NCBI GenBank assembly: GCA_963734025.1
Contig: CAVTFR010000004.1
Coordinates: 62,001 to 126,000, forward strand
DNA: 64,000 nucleotides
From: JACVRW01 sp963734025
Lineage (GTDB): Bacteria; Actinomycetota; Thermoleophilia; Solirubrobacterales; Thermoleophilaceae
Direction: 5' to 3'
Shown here piece after piece: positions 8,115-15,731 of this stretch; within the stretch, counting starts at the first letter, position 1, and the number at the start of each line of letters is the position of its first letter. The position numbers and the translations under genes were made by a program. The notes under the pieces were generated by a model. That model was not told the origin of the DNA. It made no database searches and saw nothing but the letters and a program-made list of their open reading frames with translations.

Positions 8115-8347
8115 TGAGCGATCTTCGCCGCCTCGACGAGCTCTTGCGCGCCGAGGAGGGGGACGCGGGCTGCACCGCGGGCGAGGAGATCCTCGAGGCG
8201 TATGTCGAGCTGGAACTCGGCGGCGAAGACCCCGCACGCGTGTACCCCGGCACCGCGATCCACCTGCAGAGCTGCACCGGCTGCCGCGCCGATCACGACG
8301 GGCTGCTCGAAGCGGCTCGCCGGTTCGCCGACATCAAGCCCGAATAG
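8114..8347 (+). CDS. small zinc-finger anti-sigma factor
   Basis: 77 residues. The zinc-binding anti-sigma pattern is present: an early Cys (AGCTAGEEILEAYVELELGG) and HLQSCTGCRADHDGL with His and CxxC. The usual C-terminal membrane helix is absent, so it would be cytoplasmic. Soluble ZAS proteins of this kind commonly respond to oxidation of the zinc site. The start overlaps the sigma stop, fixing the partner. 132 nt without a gene follow. They include an orphan AAGGAGG site at 8471-8477 with no start codon behind it. Confidence 0.75.
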   Translation: MSDLRRLDELLRAEEGDAGCTAGEEILEAYVELELGGEDPARVYPGTAIHLQSCTGCRADHDGLLEAARRFADIKPE

Positions 8348-8479
8348 CCCGCCCAAAACTGATCGGCGACGCGGGACGGTAAGACGCGATCGCGTCCGCG
8401 CACTATCCCGCGGCGACCAGAACCGGCGACGCAGCTGTGCGAACTGACCAATTCGATCGCCGGCGGCCGTAAGGAGGAA

Positions 8480-9403
8480 TCACACGTCGGCAATCTCACG
8501 AGGCTTTCGCGGCCGCCGCCCGCAGGTCGACACGGCGCGGCTTCCGCCGAGCCAGTACGTGGCCGCGACTAGCTCGGATCGATAGCGCGAGAGGATGAAG
8601 ACCGAGTAGTCGATACCGACGGCGAGGCCGATCATCAACGCCAGGCTGGGTGCCGTGGACGACACGATGGCGATGTTCGAGACGAGGTACACCCCGCTTA
8701 CGCTGACGGCGAGGCCGCCCAACGCCGTCAGCAGCGGCAGGCCCGCGGCCAGCAGCGAGCTAAACGTGATGAACAGGATGACGAACGCGATCACGATGCC
8801 GACGCCCGCCGACGCGCCGGGTTTCGACGAACCCGAGCCGTAGGCGCTGCCACCGACGTGTGCGATCAGGCCTGCTCGTTGCGCGCGCTTCGTCGCGGCG
8901 ACCAGCGCGGGGAGACTGTCGGAGTCGAGGTGCGGGCGGCTGATCGTGTACTCCACCGTGGCGAGCGCGGTACGGCCGTCCCGGGAGATCGCCCTCGACG
9001 TGAACGGGTCGACCACGGCGGCGACCTGTGGCGCCTGCTTGGCCTCGTCGAGGGTGGCCTCAACGGCCGAGTGGTACTTCGCGTCGCTGACCCTGGTCCC
9101 GGCCGGTGACTCGAATACGATCTGCGCGCTCGTGCCCGCCGCCGGCGGCAGCACCTTCTGTAGTTCGTCGCGCGCGTCCTGAGAGGACGAACCGGGAATC
9201 GTGAAGTCGCTGTTGATCGTCGAGCCGAGGCCGACGTAGCATCCGACGGCGGCGACGATGAGCAGCAGCCAGACGGCGACGAAGGTTCGTCTACGCCGAA
9301 AGGCGAGCGTCGCGAGCCGTTGCAGCTGGGTGGCCGTCTGAGCTCCTGTCTTGGGCGCGGCGATCTGGGACCGCTCCGCGGCCGACCGGTCCTCGCCAGG
9401 CAC
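8480..9403 (-). pseudogene. truncated MMPL/RND family transporter
   Basis: The frame holds the first 40% of an MMPL transporter: membrane helix 1 (FVAVWLLLIVAAVGCYVGLG), the extracytoplasmic domain, and helices 2-4 ending with the family motif GLAVGIDYSVFILSRYRSEL. About 25 unrelated residues then run to a stop, where a full protein would continue for about 400 residues. The breakpoint is near 8570. The start is uncertain: a GTG at 9403 with no Shine-Dalgarno sequence is the best choice, and it overlaps the small zinc-ribbon gene in another frame. A functional exporter is not expected. Confidence 0.7.
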
Positions 9404-9665
9404 GAAGAGAGGCCAGCTGGGTAAAGCGGGGCTCGTACGGTTGGGTCTCCACGACCTTCTCGGTGCCGCAGGCTCGACAGACGAGTAGGAACGTGAGCAC
9501 CTTCCCGACTGGGTCGTAGCGGCTAGTGGTGTCCTGCAGGTGGTCGCACGGCACGGGCCGAAGAGGCACGACACGCGGCGCCGCTGCGAGGGTGCGGGCC
9601 GGGCGTAGGTCTGCTGCTCGGGGCCGAGCGGATCGCAGCCGGCGCCACTCCTCGACGGCCGTCAT
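9291..9665 (-). CDS. small CxxC zinc-ribbon-like protein
   Basis: 124 residues. Its start overlaps the stop of the preceding NarL-type regulator (ATGA), so the two are coupled. The core is PCDHLQDTTSRYD and LLVCRACGTEKVVETQPYEP, with a CxxC that could bind metal. Similar short proteins sit beside regulators in actinobacteria (recollection, not searched). The last about 40 residues are basic, lie antisense to nothing, and overlap the 5' end of the MMPL relic. The original stop has probably been lost and the tail extended. Confidence 0.5.
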   Translation of the reverse strand: MTAVEEWRRLRSARPRAADLRPARTLAAAPRVVPLRPVPCDHLQDTTSRYDPVGKVLTFLLVCRACGTEKVVETQPYEPRFTQLASLRAWRGPVGRGAVPDRRAQDRSSDGHPAATARDARLSA

Positions 9666-10501
9666 GTTGCGCGCGAGAGCGCCCGGACGTGGGCGGAAGT
9701 GTCGATGCGGGGCACCACGAGCCCGGCCTCGTACGCGAACACGACGAGCTTGGCGCGGTCGTGGGCGTGGAGCTTGACCATCGCGCGGCAGACGTGGGTC
9801 TTGGCGGTCGCGCGGGTGATCACCAGGCGCTCGGCGATCTCGTCGTTGCTGAGACCCAGCGCCACCAGTGCCACGACCTCGCGCTCGCGGGCGGTCAGTT
9901 CCTCGACCAGCTCGGAGCTGGGCGCCGAGGGTTCCGGCCGAGAGGCGAGCTCGGTGATCAGCTGACGCGCGACCGGGGGCGACAGGAGCGCGTCGCCTCC
10001 GGCGAGCAGGCCCACCGCGCGGACGAGTGAGGTGGGATCGGAGTCCCTCGGAATGTGTCCGCTGGCGCCGGCGCGCAGCGCCGCGATGATGCGCTCGTCG
10101 CTGTCCGAGGCGGTCATGAGCATCACCGCGACACCCGACTCGGCCAGCATGCGGCGGATGACTTCGACGCACTCGGGACCGGGAAGGTCCGCGTCGAGCA
10201 ACACCACGTTCGGGTGGATGCGGTCGACGAGTGCGACAGCTTGCTCACCGTCTGCCGCCTCACCCACGACGGCAATCTGGTCGTGGCGCTCGAGGAGGAC
10301 CCGAACGCCGGCCCGCACGAGCGCCTGGCCATCGGCGATCACGACGCTGACCGCGGGCGCAGCTGCCTTCCGCCCCGCCAGCGCGGCGCGCCGGACGCGG
10401 TCGAGCACGACGAGCTCTCCCTCCGGACGGCCGGACGGCACGGGCGCCCCCACGCCACCCTTGCTCCGCTCCACCTCCGGGTGCTCGCAGAGCGCGCTCA
10501 T
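9662..10501 (-). CDS. NarL/FixJ-type response regulator, atypical receiver
   Basis: 279 residues: an unusual about 50-residue N-terminal extension, a receiver domain from about 52, and a LuxR helix-turn-helix at the end (LTAREREVVALVALGLSNDEIAERL). The phospho-acceptor Asp is present (VVLLDADLPG), but two conserved positions differ. The acidic pair is reduced to IADG rather than DD, and the conserved Lys is Arg-like (SGHIPRDSD). Phosphorylation may therefore be weak or absent. A purine-rich GGGGAGGGG site supports the ATG at 10501. It is divergent from a second NarL-type regulator, across 196 bp that must hold both promoters. Confidence 0.85.
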   Translation of the reverse strand: MSALCEHPEVERSKGGVGAPVPSGRPEGELVVLDRVRRAALAGRKAAAPAVSVVIADGQALVRAGVRVLLERHDQIAVVGEAADGEQAVALVDRIHPNVVLLDADLPGPECVEVIRRMLAESGVAVMLMTASDSDERIIAALRAGASGHIPRDSDPTSLVRAVGLLAGGDALLSPPVARQLITELASRPEPSAPSSELVEELTAREREVVALVALGLSNDEIAERLVITRATAKTHVCRAMVKLHAHDRAKLVVFAYEAGLVVPRIDTSAHVRALSRAT

Positions 10502-10697
10502 CCGACCCCTCCCCTTCCTCCAGATCCTTCATGGCGGGAGTGCGTCATGCGCTGGATGATCCAACCCGACCGGGTCGCTGTCTGCCCGGCCAGCGACCAT
10601 CTTCGGCTCCGGCCAGCCGGAAGTATCCGTGTTCCGGCTAACCCGAAGGGAGAGGTCGGGACAACCCGAGAGTTGTGAGAATCGCTACGAGAGCTCC

Positions 10698-11351
10698 ATG
10701 GGCAGGCCCCGGGTGATATTGGCGGACGACGACGTCCTTCTGCGCGAAGGGCTCGCCAGCCTGCTCGAGCGATCCGACTTCCGGGTGATCGCGCAGGCCA
10801 AAGACGCAGCCGAGCTCCTGGAGCTGGTTCGCGAGCACCAGCCCGAGCTCGCGGTCGTCGACATACGCATGCCCCCGACGCATTCGACGGAAGGGCTCGA
10901 CGCGGCGCGGGCGATCCGTGAGGAGTTCCCGCAGATCGGGATCATGGTCCTGTCGGCCCACGCGGATGTGGAACATGCGATGGAGCTCCTGGCCGGTGGC
11001 CAGCGGATCGGCTACCTGCTCAAGAGCCGCGTCACAGACGTGGACGACTTCATCGAGACGCTCGAGCGGGTCGCCGGCGGCGGCTCGGTGGTCGACCCGG
11101 CTCTTGTGCAGGAGCTCGTGGCCGCGCGCCGTGCAGACGACCCGCTTGGCGAACTGACGCCGCGTGAGCGGGAGGTCCTCGCGCTGATGGCGGAAGGCCG
11201 GTCCAACGCCGGCATCGCCCGTCTCCTGTGGGTCACCGAGGGAACCGTCGAGAAACACGTACACGGCATCCTCTCGAAGCTGCGGCTACCCGAAACCGCG
11301 GACGACCATCGCCGCGTGCTAGCGGTAATCACCTTTCTGGAGACGCACTGA
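10698..11351 (+). CDS. LuxR-type response regulator
   Basis: 217 residues with a complete receiver: acidic pair in VILADDDVLL, phospho-Asp in AVVDIRMPP, Ser in MVLSAHAD and Lys in GYLLKSRV. The C-terminal LuxR domain is LTPREREVLALMAEGRSNAGIARLL, then TVEKHVHGILSKL. The ATG at 10698 is preferred over upstream in-frame codons because the receiver begins right after it. Its 3' end overlaps the lone receiver gene on the other strand by 23 nt. The likely kinase partner is the histidine kinase at 11794-13698 (by proximity only). Confidence 0.9.
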   Translation: MGRPRVILADDDVLLREGLASLLERSDFRVIAQAKDAAELLELVREHQPELAVVDIRMPPTHSTEGLDAARAIREEFPQIGIMVLSAHADVEHAMELLAGGQRIGYLLKSRVTDVDDFIETLERVAGGGSVVDPALVQELVAARRADDPLGELTPREREVLALMAEGRSNAGIARLLWVTEGTVEKHVHGILSKLRLPETADDHRRVLAVITFLETH

Positions 11352-11703
11352 GAATCGCGTCGATCGCCTCTGCAGACAGATCGGACTTCGACAGGAACCC
11401 TGCGGCCGGACTTGAATCGATCAGGTCGGCGAAGTCCGCTTCGGCGTGCGTGGAGATCAGAATCGCTCGCGACGGCTCGCCATCCGCAGCGCGTGCCAGC
11501 CGTGAGGCGAGATCGAAGCCGCTTTCCGCTCCGAGATCGATATCGACGAGCGTGACGTCCGGCCGGACCTGGTCGACCAGCGCGAGCGCCTCGGCGATCG
11601 TCGATGCAACGCCGACGACGGCGACTCCCTCTCGCTGAAGGAGCGCACGCGCCGCCTCGAGGAAGCGGGCGCTGTCATCCACCATGACGCAGCGCAAGGC
11701 CAT
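11329..11703 (-). CDS. single-domain response regulator (receiver only)
   Basis: 124 residues consisting of one receiver domain and nothing else. All key residues are present: DD in CVMVDDSARF, Asp in TLVDIDLG, Ser in ILISTHAE and Lys in GFLSKSDL. It lies 90 nt downstream of the histidine kinase gene on the same strand, so it is the natural phospho-partner and may act as a phosphate sink, relay or protein-binding switch. It overlaps the 3' end of the LuxR-type regulator by 23 nt, so the two transcripts are mutually antisense at their tails. Confidence 0.88.
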   Translation of the reverse strand: MALRCVMVDDSARFLEAARALLQREGVAVVGVASTIAEALALVDQVRPDVTLVDIDLGAESGFDLASRLARAADGEPSRAILISTHAEADFADLIDSSPAAGFLSKSDLSAEAIDAILSASPER

Positions 11704-11793
11704 GCCTGGAACCATCGCTGACGAGCCGCCCGTTCACATTGCAGCTAGCAGGAAACTTGGCGTTGCAGCGGGCATGGATACCCCAAAGTGCGA

Positions 11794-13698
11794 TCAGCTG
11801 ACCTCGATGGGTAGTTCCACATGGAGGGACGTTCCGCCGCCGGGCGAGCTGACGACCGAGAGCGTCCCGCCCAGCGCCTCGACCCGGTCCGTGAGACCGG
11901 TCAGGCCGGAGCCCCGGGCCGGATCGGCGCCGCCGACGCCATCATCTTGAATCGTGAGGTCGAGAAGGCCGTCCCGGGCTTCGACGCGCACCTCTGCGAT
12001 CGAGGCCCGGGCATACTTTGCCGCGTTGGCGAGAGCCTCCGAGACGACGTAGTACGCCGCCACCTCGATTGGCGCCGGGTAGCGCGTCTCCGGTCGGACC
12101 TCGAGCTCGACGGGAACCGCGGAGCGGCGCGCGAGCGTCCGCAGGGCCGGGCCGAGCCCGCCTTCGGAGAGGATTGCAGGGTGAATCCCGCGCGAGATCT
12201 CGCGCAGGTCGTCGATCACTCCGCCCAGCTCCTTTACGGCCCCGCCGATCTCCTCTCGTAGCTCCGCGAGATCCGGGGGCACGGTGGACTGCGCGAGCCG
12301 CAGCTCCAGCCCGACCGAGATGAGCCGCTGCTGGGTCCCGTCGTGAAGATCGCGCTCGATGCGACGGCGGGTCTCGTCTGCGGCCGAGACGATCCGCGCC
12401 CGCGACGCGGCCAGCTCGGCCCGCGCCTCCGCGTTTGCGACCGCGGTGGCCACGAGCTCCGTGAACTCGGCGATCTGGGCCTCCGTGTCCGGAGGGAAGG
12501 GCGCCTCGCTCTTCGACGAGGCGGCGATCACGCCCCAGAGCCGGTCTTGGACAACGATCGGACAGCCGACCGACGAGCGGATTCCCAGCGCCCGAGCCTC
12601 TTCCGCGATTGGACCGGAGGCTTCCGCGAAGCTGTCCACCCGCACCGGACCGGCCGTCTCCTGCACCAGCGCGGCGATGCTCAGGCCCTCGAGAACGATT
12701 CGCGTCCCGACGGCCAGCTGCCGCTCGGCGTCGCTGCTCCAGGCGCCTACCCCGGTGACCGTACCGTCCGCCTCGTAGCGCTCCATGCGCGCGAGATCGG
12801 CACCGGAGAGCAGGCCGACCTCGCGCGTGACGCTCTCGAACAGCTCAGGCGCCGACACCGCTCGCGCTACCAGCGTCGCGACTCGGCGGAGCGCCGCCTG
12901 CTCCTCGACGAGCCGGGTGAGCTCGTCACGGTTCGCCCCGAGTGAGCTCGCCATGGTGTTGAAGGACTGCTCGAGCGCCCCGATCTCGGCGACACCCGTC
13001 TCGGGCAGGCGCGCACTGAGGTCGCCACCGGCGAGTTGTCTTGACATCGAGGAGGCTCGGCCGATCGGCCGGACGATCACTCGCGTCAGGTAGCCCGTGA
13101 AGATGAGGATGAGGAGGATCGAGCCGCCAATGCCGGCAACACTGGCAGCGGCGGCACGTCGTGCGGACGCGTCCGCACTGTCCTCGCGCTCGGTGATGCG
13201 GGCGCGCTCTGTCGCCGTGAGTCTCCTGAACGCCGCCCGAAGTCCGTCCACCCGCCGCCTTCCCTCTTCGGTCACTGCGATGCTGCGTGCGGAGGGCTCG
13301 CCCCGCCGCGCGTCGTCCACGACCGGCGTCGCGTAGTCCCGGAGGTACGACCTGGTGGCCTGGGCGATTAGCCGCACGCGGCGCAGCTGTCCGGGGTCGT
13401 CCGCGACAAGACGCTCCAGCGTCCTGACCTGTCCCGGCAAGGCCGCACGCGCCTCGTTCCACGGTGCGAGGAACCTCTCTTCGCGGGTGATTACGAACCC
13501 GCGCACGCCTGTCTCGAGATCGATGACGAGCTTCTCGAGCCCATCCGCGGCCGTGAGCTCGTCCCGGGCGACGCGCGTCTCGTCCGCCGAGTCGCGCAGG
13601 TTGTCGATCGCCAGCAGCAAGAGGACGAAGGCTCCGCTCACGAGCAGCGCGACCGCGCCACTCGCGAGCATCATGCGACGCGTGAGCCCGGGTCTCAT
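11794..13698 (-). CDS. sensor histidine kinase (CHASE3-HAMP-GAF-HisKA_3)
   Basis: 634 residues. Membrane helix about 8-30 is followed by a CHASE3-like extracytoplasmic domain (LEKLVIDLETGVRGFVITRE), a second membrane helix (about 190-210) and a HAMP linker with the RPIGRASSMSRQLAGGDLSAR pattern. A GAF domain comes next (from TLVARAVSAPELFESV). The dimerization/phospho-acceptor helix follows, with the His in ERDLHDGTQQRL, typical of HisKA_3 kinases that act on NarL/LuxR regulators. The ATPase part has the N-box SEALANAAKYA and G-box DDGVGGADPARGSGL. Start 13698 is chosen because helix 1 follows at once. It is probably cotranscribed with the receiver gene downstream. Confidence 0.92.
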   Translation of the reverse strand: MRPGLTRRMMLASGAVALLVSGAFVLLLLAIDNLRDSADETRVARDELTAADGLEKLVIDLETGVRGFVITREERFLAPWNEARAALPGQVRTLERLVADDPGQLRRVRLIAQATRSYLRDYATPVVDDARRGEPSARSIAVTEEGRRRVDGLRAAFRRLTATERARITEREDSADASARRAAAASVAGIGGSILLILIFTGYLTRVIVRPIGRASSMSRQLAGGDLSARLPETGVAEIGALEQSFNTMASSLGANRDELTRLVEEQAALRRVATLVARAVSAPELFESVTREVGLLSGADLARMERYEADGTVTGVGAWSSDAERQLAVGTRIVLEGLSIAALVQETAGPVRVDSFAEASGPIAEEARALGIRSSVGCPIVVQDRLWGVIAASSKSEAPFPPDTEAQIAEFTELVATAVANAEARAELAASRARIVSAADETRRRIERDLHDGTQQRLISVGLELRLAQSTVPPDLAELREEIGGAVKELGGVIDDLREISRGIHPAILSEGGLGPALRTLARRSAVPVELEVRPETRYPAPIEVAAYYVVSEALANAAKYARASIAEVRVEARDGLLDLTIQDDGVGGADPARGSGLTGLTDRVEALGGTLSVVSSPGGGTSLHVELPIEVS

Positions 13699-14038
13699 GT
13701 CACCCGGACTGTACGGCGCGGGCGGCGGGCGGCCGGCGCGTCGACCGATCGTCCCGCCCAACTCCGCAAGACGCGAAAAGGCCCCGGCCGGGGAACCGGG
13801 GCCTTCGCGCTACCCGGAACCCAGAGTCCCGGGTGCTCGGCTACCGGAGGAGGGAGCGCCGGCGCGAGCTTCGAGGGCGATGGTCACTTACGGGCCGGTC
13901 CGTGTCATCGGGCCGCAGTCGTATCTTCTCCCTACCTCGCGGGGAGTAGGCGAAAGAGTCGCCTCGGGGCCGACGACACAGCCACGCCCGGCCCCGACCA
14001 TTACCTCGAGTGGTTCCCTTCCTTCCCAAGGAGGCGAC
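13699..14038. other. divergent intergenic region, no gene
   Basis: 340 bp between the kinase and the slipin genes hold no credible reading frame. They contain the perfect hairpin listed separately and a weaker CTCCC/GGGAG hairpin near 13930-13950. The slipin ribosome-binding site AAGGAGG is at 14029-14035. Promoters for both genes must lie here, but I cannot place them with confidence. Confidence 0.5.
13778..13805. terminator. perfect 10-bp hairpin, terminator-like
   Basis: Stem AAGGCCCCGG (13778-13787), 8-nt loop, stem CCGGGGCCTT (13796-13805). Read on the + strand the stem is preceded by A residues but not followed by a long T run. It lies in a divergent promoter region, not downstream of a gene, so it may be an attenuator, an insulator or a relic terminator. 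Confidence 0.45.
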
Positions 14039-14872
14039 ATGGTCGTCTATGTAGTCGTCGCACTGGTGCTGGTGGTGCTGGTGGGCTTGGCGCTGTCGGT
14101 CCGGATTCTCAAGCAGTACGAGCGTGCAGTGGTGTTTCGGTTGGGGCGGGTGAGGGGTGGCCCGCGCGGCCCGGGCTTGATCTTGTTCGTGCCGTTCGTC
14201 GATCGGCTCCATCGCGTCTCGCTGCGGATCGTCACGATGCCGATCCAGTCACAGGGGATCATCACCCGCGACAACGTCAGCGTCGACGTCTCGGCAGTCG
14301 CCTACTACCGAGTCGCGGACGTGGTCCGCTCGGTGGTGGCGATCGAGAACGTCTCGGCGGCGATCAACCAGATCGCCCAGACCACGCTCCGCGCCGTCGT
14401 GGGGCGCCACACGCTGGACGAGACGCTGTCAGAAACGGACACGATCAACCAGAACATCCGCGAGATCCTCGATGTCCAGACCGAGGAATGGGGCATGCAG
14501 GTCACGGTCGTCGAGCTCAGGGACATCCAGCTCCCCGACAGCATGCAGCGCGCCATGGCCCGTCAGGCCGAGGCCGAGCGCGAGAAGCGCGCCAAGATCA
14601 TCGCCGCCGAGGGCGAGTCGCTCGCCGCGGGCGAGCTGGCCCACGCCGCCGACGTGATGGAGGCCCACCCGCTTGCGCTCCAGCTCCGCAACCTTCAGAC
14701 CCTGGTCGAGATCTCCGTCGACAAGAACTCCACCGTCATCTTCCCCGCTCCGCTGATGAGCACCATCCAGGAGCTCAGCGGGTTCCTGAGTCGCGAGACC
14801 ACGGCGGCCGCCGCCCTGCCCAAGACACCGCTGGCGCCGGCGGCCCGCGACGGCGAGCCGAGAGCGGCTTGA
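14039..14872 (+). CDS. slipin (SPFH/stomatin family membrane protein)
   Basis: 277 residues with one N-terminal membrane helix (about 2-22), then the SPFH domain opening with ILKQYERAVVFRLGR and GPGLILFVPFVD. Later come the family-typical TRDNVSVDVSAVAYYRV and a coiled region rich in Glu/Lys/Arg (MARQAEAEREKRAKIIAAEG). Stomatin-like proteins form membrane-bound oligomers and often work with a NfeD partner or protease; none is adjacent here. A strong AAGGAGG site 4 nt before the ATG fixes the start, so the longer open frame upstream is not used. Confidence 0.93.
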   Translation: MVVYVVVALVLVVLVGLALSVRILKQYERAVVFRLGRVRGGPRGPGLILFVPFVDRLHRVSLRIVTMPIQSQGIITRDNVSVDVSAVAYYRVADVVRSVVAIENVSAAINQIAQTTLRAVVGRHTLDETLSETDTINQNIREILDVQTEEWGMQVTVVELRDIQLPDSMQRAMARQAEAEREKRAKIIAAEGESLAAGELAHAADVMEAHPLALQLRNLQTLVEISVDKNSTVIFPAPLMSTIQELSGFLSRETTAAAALPKTPLAPAARDGEPRAA

Positions 14873-14908
14873 CCATCTGCTCGACGTGCGAGCCGCACGC
14901 TGAGCGAA

Positions 14909-15352
14909 TCAGCTCCGCCGGCGCCGCCGTACCTGGAGCACTGTGCCGACGACGGCACCGTAGGCCAGATGGTCGGCTACCTGCGGCAGCTGTGGCAGCG
15001 CCCGGATGCAGGGGTAGCGGCGGCCGATCACCCCGAGGTCGAGCGCTGCAATGCCGATTCCCGCCAGCGCACCCAGTACCGGGGTCCGTTCACGCGGCAA
15101 GGCGGCCGCAAGCGGAAGTGCCCAGCCGAGTGAAAGGGCGACGTGCACCGCCGCGGCGGCGGGAAGCAGCCGCGTCGCCCGCCGTTCGTTGGGCAGCAAC
15201 AGCGTTCCCGCCGCAAGAGACGCCTCCAGCGGCCACCCGCCGGTCAGCAGGGCGTGCAGCGTCGAGGGCGCCCCGCTGACGACCGCCGCCACGGAACCGG
15301 CGGCGAGGCCGTCGCGGAGCACCTCAGGCAACCGGTCAGCGGTACCCGTCAC
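14909..15352 (-). CDS. small membrane protein, function unknown
   Basis: About 147 residues from a GTG at 15352; a TTG at 15478 would give 189. It has four hydrophobic stretches: DGLAAGSVAAVVSG, then an Ala/Leu run near LLPAAAAVHVALSLGWALPL, VLGALAGIGIAALDLGVI, and HLAYGAVVGTVLQV, and it ends in RRRRRS. A topology of three to four helices is likely. The SGAPSTLHAL motif recurs in small actinobacterial membrane proteins (recollection only). It follows the zinc-ribbon gene on the same strand and probably shares its transcript. Confidence 0.6.
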   Translation of the reverse strand: MTGTADRLPEVLRDGLAAGSVAAVVSGAPSTLHALLTGGWPLEASLAAGTLLLPNERRATRLLPAAAAVHVALSLGWALPLAAALPRERTPVLGALAGIGIAALDLGVIGRRYPCIRALPQLPQVADHLAYGAVVGTVLQVRRRRRS

Positions 15353-15434
15353 GCGCGGCCGCACCGCGGCGACCAGCCCGAGGCGCTCAGGCCGCCAGCG
15401 ATCTGCCACGCCGAGTTCCGCCGCGTGAGCCGGC

Positions 15435-15644
15435 TCATGCCGGCTCTTCGTTCCTCGCCGCGGGCCGCGCCGGATCAATGGTCCCTTTGCCGGTGCGGAC
15501 GAGTGACCATGAGCGCCATGCCGCAGGAGTTATGGACTTCGGGAGGCCGAGAGGGCTGTCACAGTCGACACAACGGGGCTGTGCCACATACGGCTGGGCG
15601 GCGTACTGCCGGATCCCGCAGTAAGGGCACTCGAGCATCGGCAC
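15435..15644 (-). CDS. small zinc-ribbon protein
   Basis: 69 residues with two CxxC knuckles: LECPYCGIRQ and PRCVDCDSPL, spaced as in rubredoxin-like or zinc-ribbon proteins. The rest is short and basic and ends in a disordered tail. No catalytic residues are visible, so a structural or nucleic-acid/protein-binding role is possible. It heads a two-gene unit with the small membrane protein. Confidence 0.6.
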   Translation of the reverse strand: MPMLECPYCGIRQYAAQPYVAQPRCVDCDSPLGLPKSITPAAWRSWSLVRTGKGTIDPARPAARNEEPA

Positions 15645-15731
15645 GCGCTGAATCTTCCCCGCGGCGAAGGCGGCTGTCGTCGGCCTGGAGGCGACTCTTT
15701 GGCCGGCCGCCGTACCGCGCGTGGAGTACCC

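Noticed and set aside
9404..9574. Extended N-terminus of the MMPL relic
   Set aside because: Residues before 9403 are non-hydrophobic and overlap the coding frame of the CxxC protein.
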